Shown: piece after piece, positions 14,733-14,764 of the stretch
Layout of the letters: each line of letters begins with the position of its first letter
Position numbering within the stretch: the stretch's first letter is position 1
Source: Candidatus Gastranaerophilales bacterium
GTDB lineage: Bacteria; Cyanobacteriota; Vampirovibrionia; Gastranaerophilales; Gastranaerophilaceae
DNA: 14,764 bases
Assembly (NCBI GenBank): GCA_947632315.1
Contig: CANROV010000034.1
Location: 1 to 14,764 of the forward strand
Reading direction: 5' to 3'
Position numbers and translations under genes: made by a program
Notes under the pieces: model-generated
What the model was told of the DNA's origin: nothing
The model's database searches: none
What the model saw: the letters and a program-made list of their open reading frames with translations, nothing else

Positions 14733-14764
14733 TGGGGCGGGTGGTGGGATTCGAACCCACGCAT
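14733..14764 (-). tRNA. tRNA 3' end, probably tRNA-His (cut by window edge)
   Basis: Read on the minus strand, the window edge gives a T arm GTGGG-TTCGAAT-CCCAC (14760-14744). It is followed by the 3' acceptor strand CACCCGC (14743-14737), a discriminator C (14736) and an encoded CCA (14735-14733). The anticodon is outside the window. C73 is characteristic of bacterial tRNA-His, which is why His is suggested. Unlike the tRNA-Gly gene, this one encodes its CCA end. Confidence 0.85.

Overview
The window is an AT-rich stretch of a bacterial chromosome from an organism with an outer membrane. It holds the end of an F-type ATP synthase operon, a type I signal peptidase, two tRNA genes and a very large autotransporter with a C-terminal beta-barrel. 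Low G+C, a diderm envelope, many Asn/Lys-rich proteins and anaerobe-style radical SAM enzymes would fit a host-associated Gastranaerophilales/Melainabacteria-like lineage. That assignment is an inference from style, not from a marker gene. Fusobacteria and other AT-rich diderms are not excluded.

Left part (1-5526): the 3' end of atpD and the complete atpC (both +) run head-on into a TTG-started gene of unknown function (-), with abutting stop codons. After an AT-rich divergent region comes a formyltransferase-family gene (+) whose best promoter would give a nearly leaderless mRNA. It is followed by a tight three-gene unit (+): a YhaM-like OB/HD-domain nuclease, a secreted protein of unknown function and a stand-alone CinA C-terminal domain (PncC). 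lepB (+) follows, with an unusually long cytoplasmic N-terminus.

Middle (5512-7619): a trans-polyprenyl diphosphate synthase gene (-) overlaps the 3' end of lepB. Next are two small membrane-protein genes (+), a tRNA-Gly(GCC) with a near-consensus promoter and an 18-bp terminator hairpin starting at its last base, and a small two-helix membrane protein gene (-).

Right part (7725-14764, all genes on -): a 1,464-residue autotransporter has Chlamydia-Pmp-like GGA[ILV]/FxxN beta-helix repeats. Its signal-peptide coding region contains a run of nine Gs placed so that a gain or loss of one G gives an immediate stop. This is the most striking feature of the window and looks like a phase-variation switch. 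Upstream of it are two tandem paralogous radical SAM proteins with an unusual N-terminal cysteine region and a shared GGECTxYP motif, function unknown. The 3' end of another tRNA (probably His) closes the window.

The genes do not form one pathway. The clearest shared theme is the cell envelope: signal peptidase, polyprenyl carrier synthesis, a secreted protein, small membrane proteins and a switchable surface autotransporter. No IS element, CRISPR array, integrase or riboswitch was seen, and no stretch over 300 bases is unexplained.
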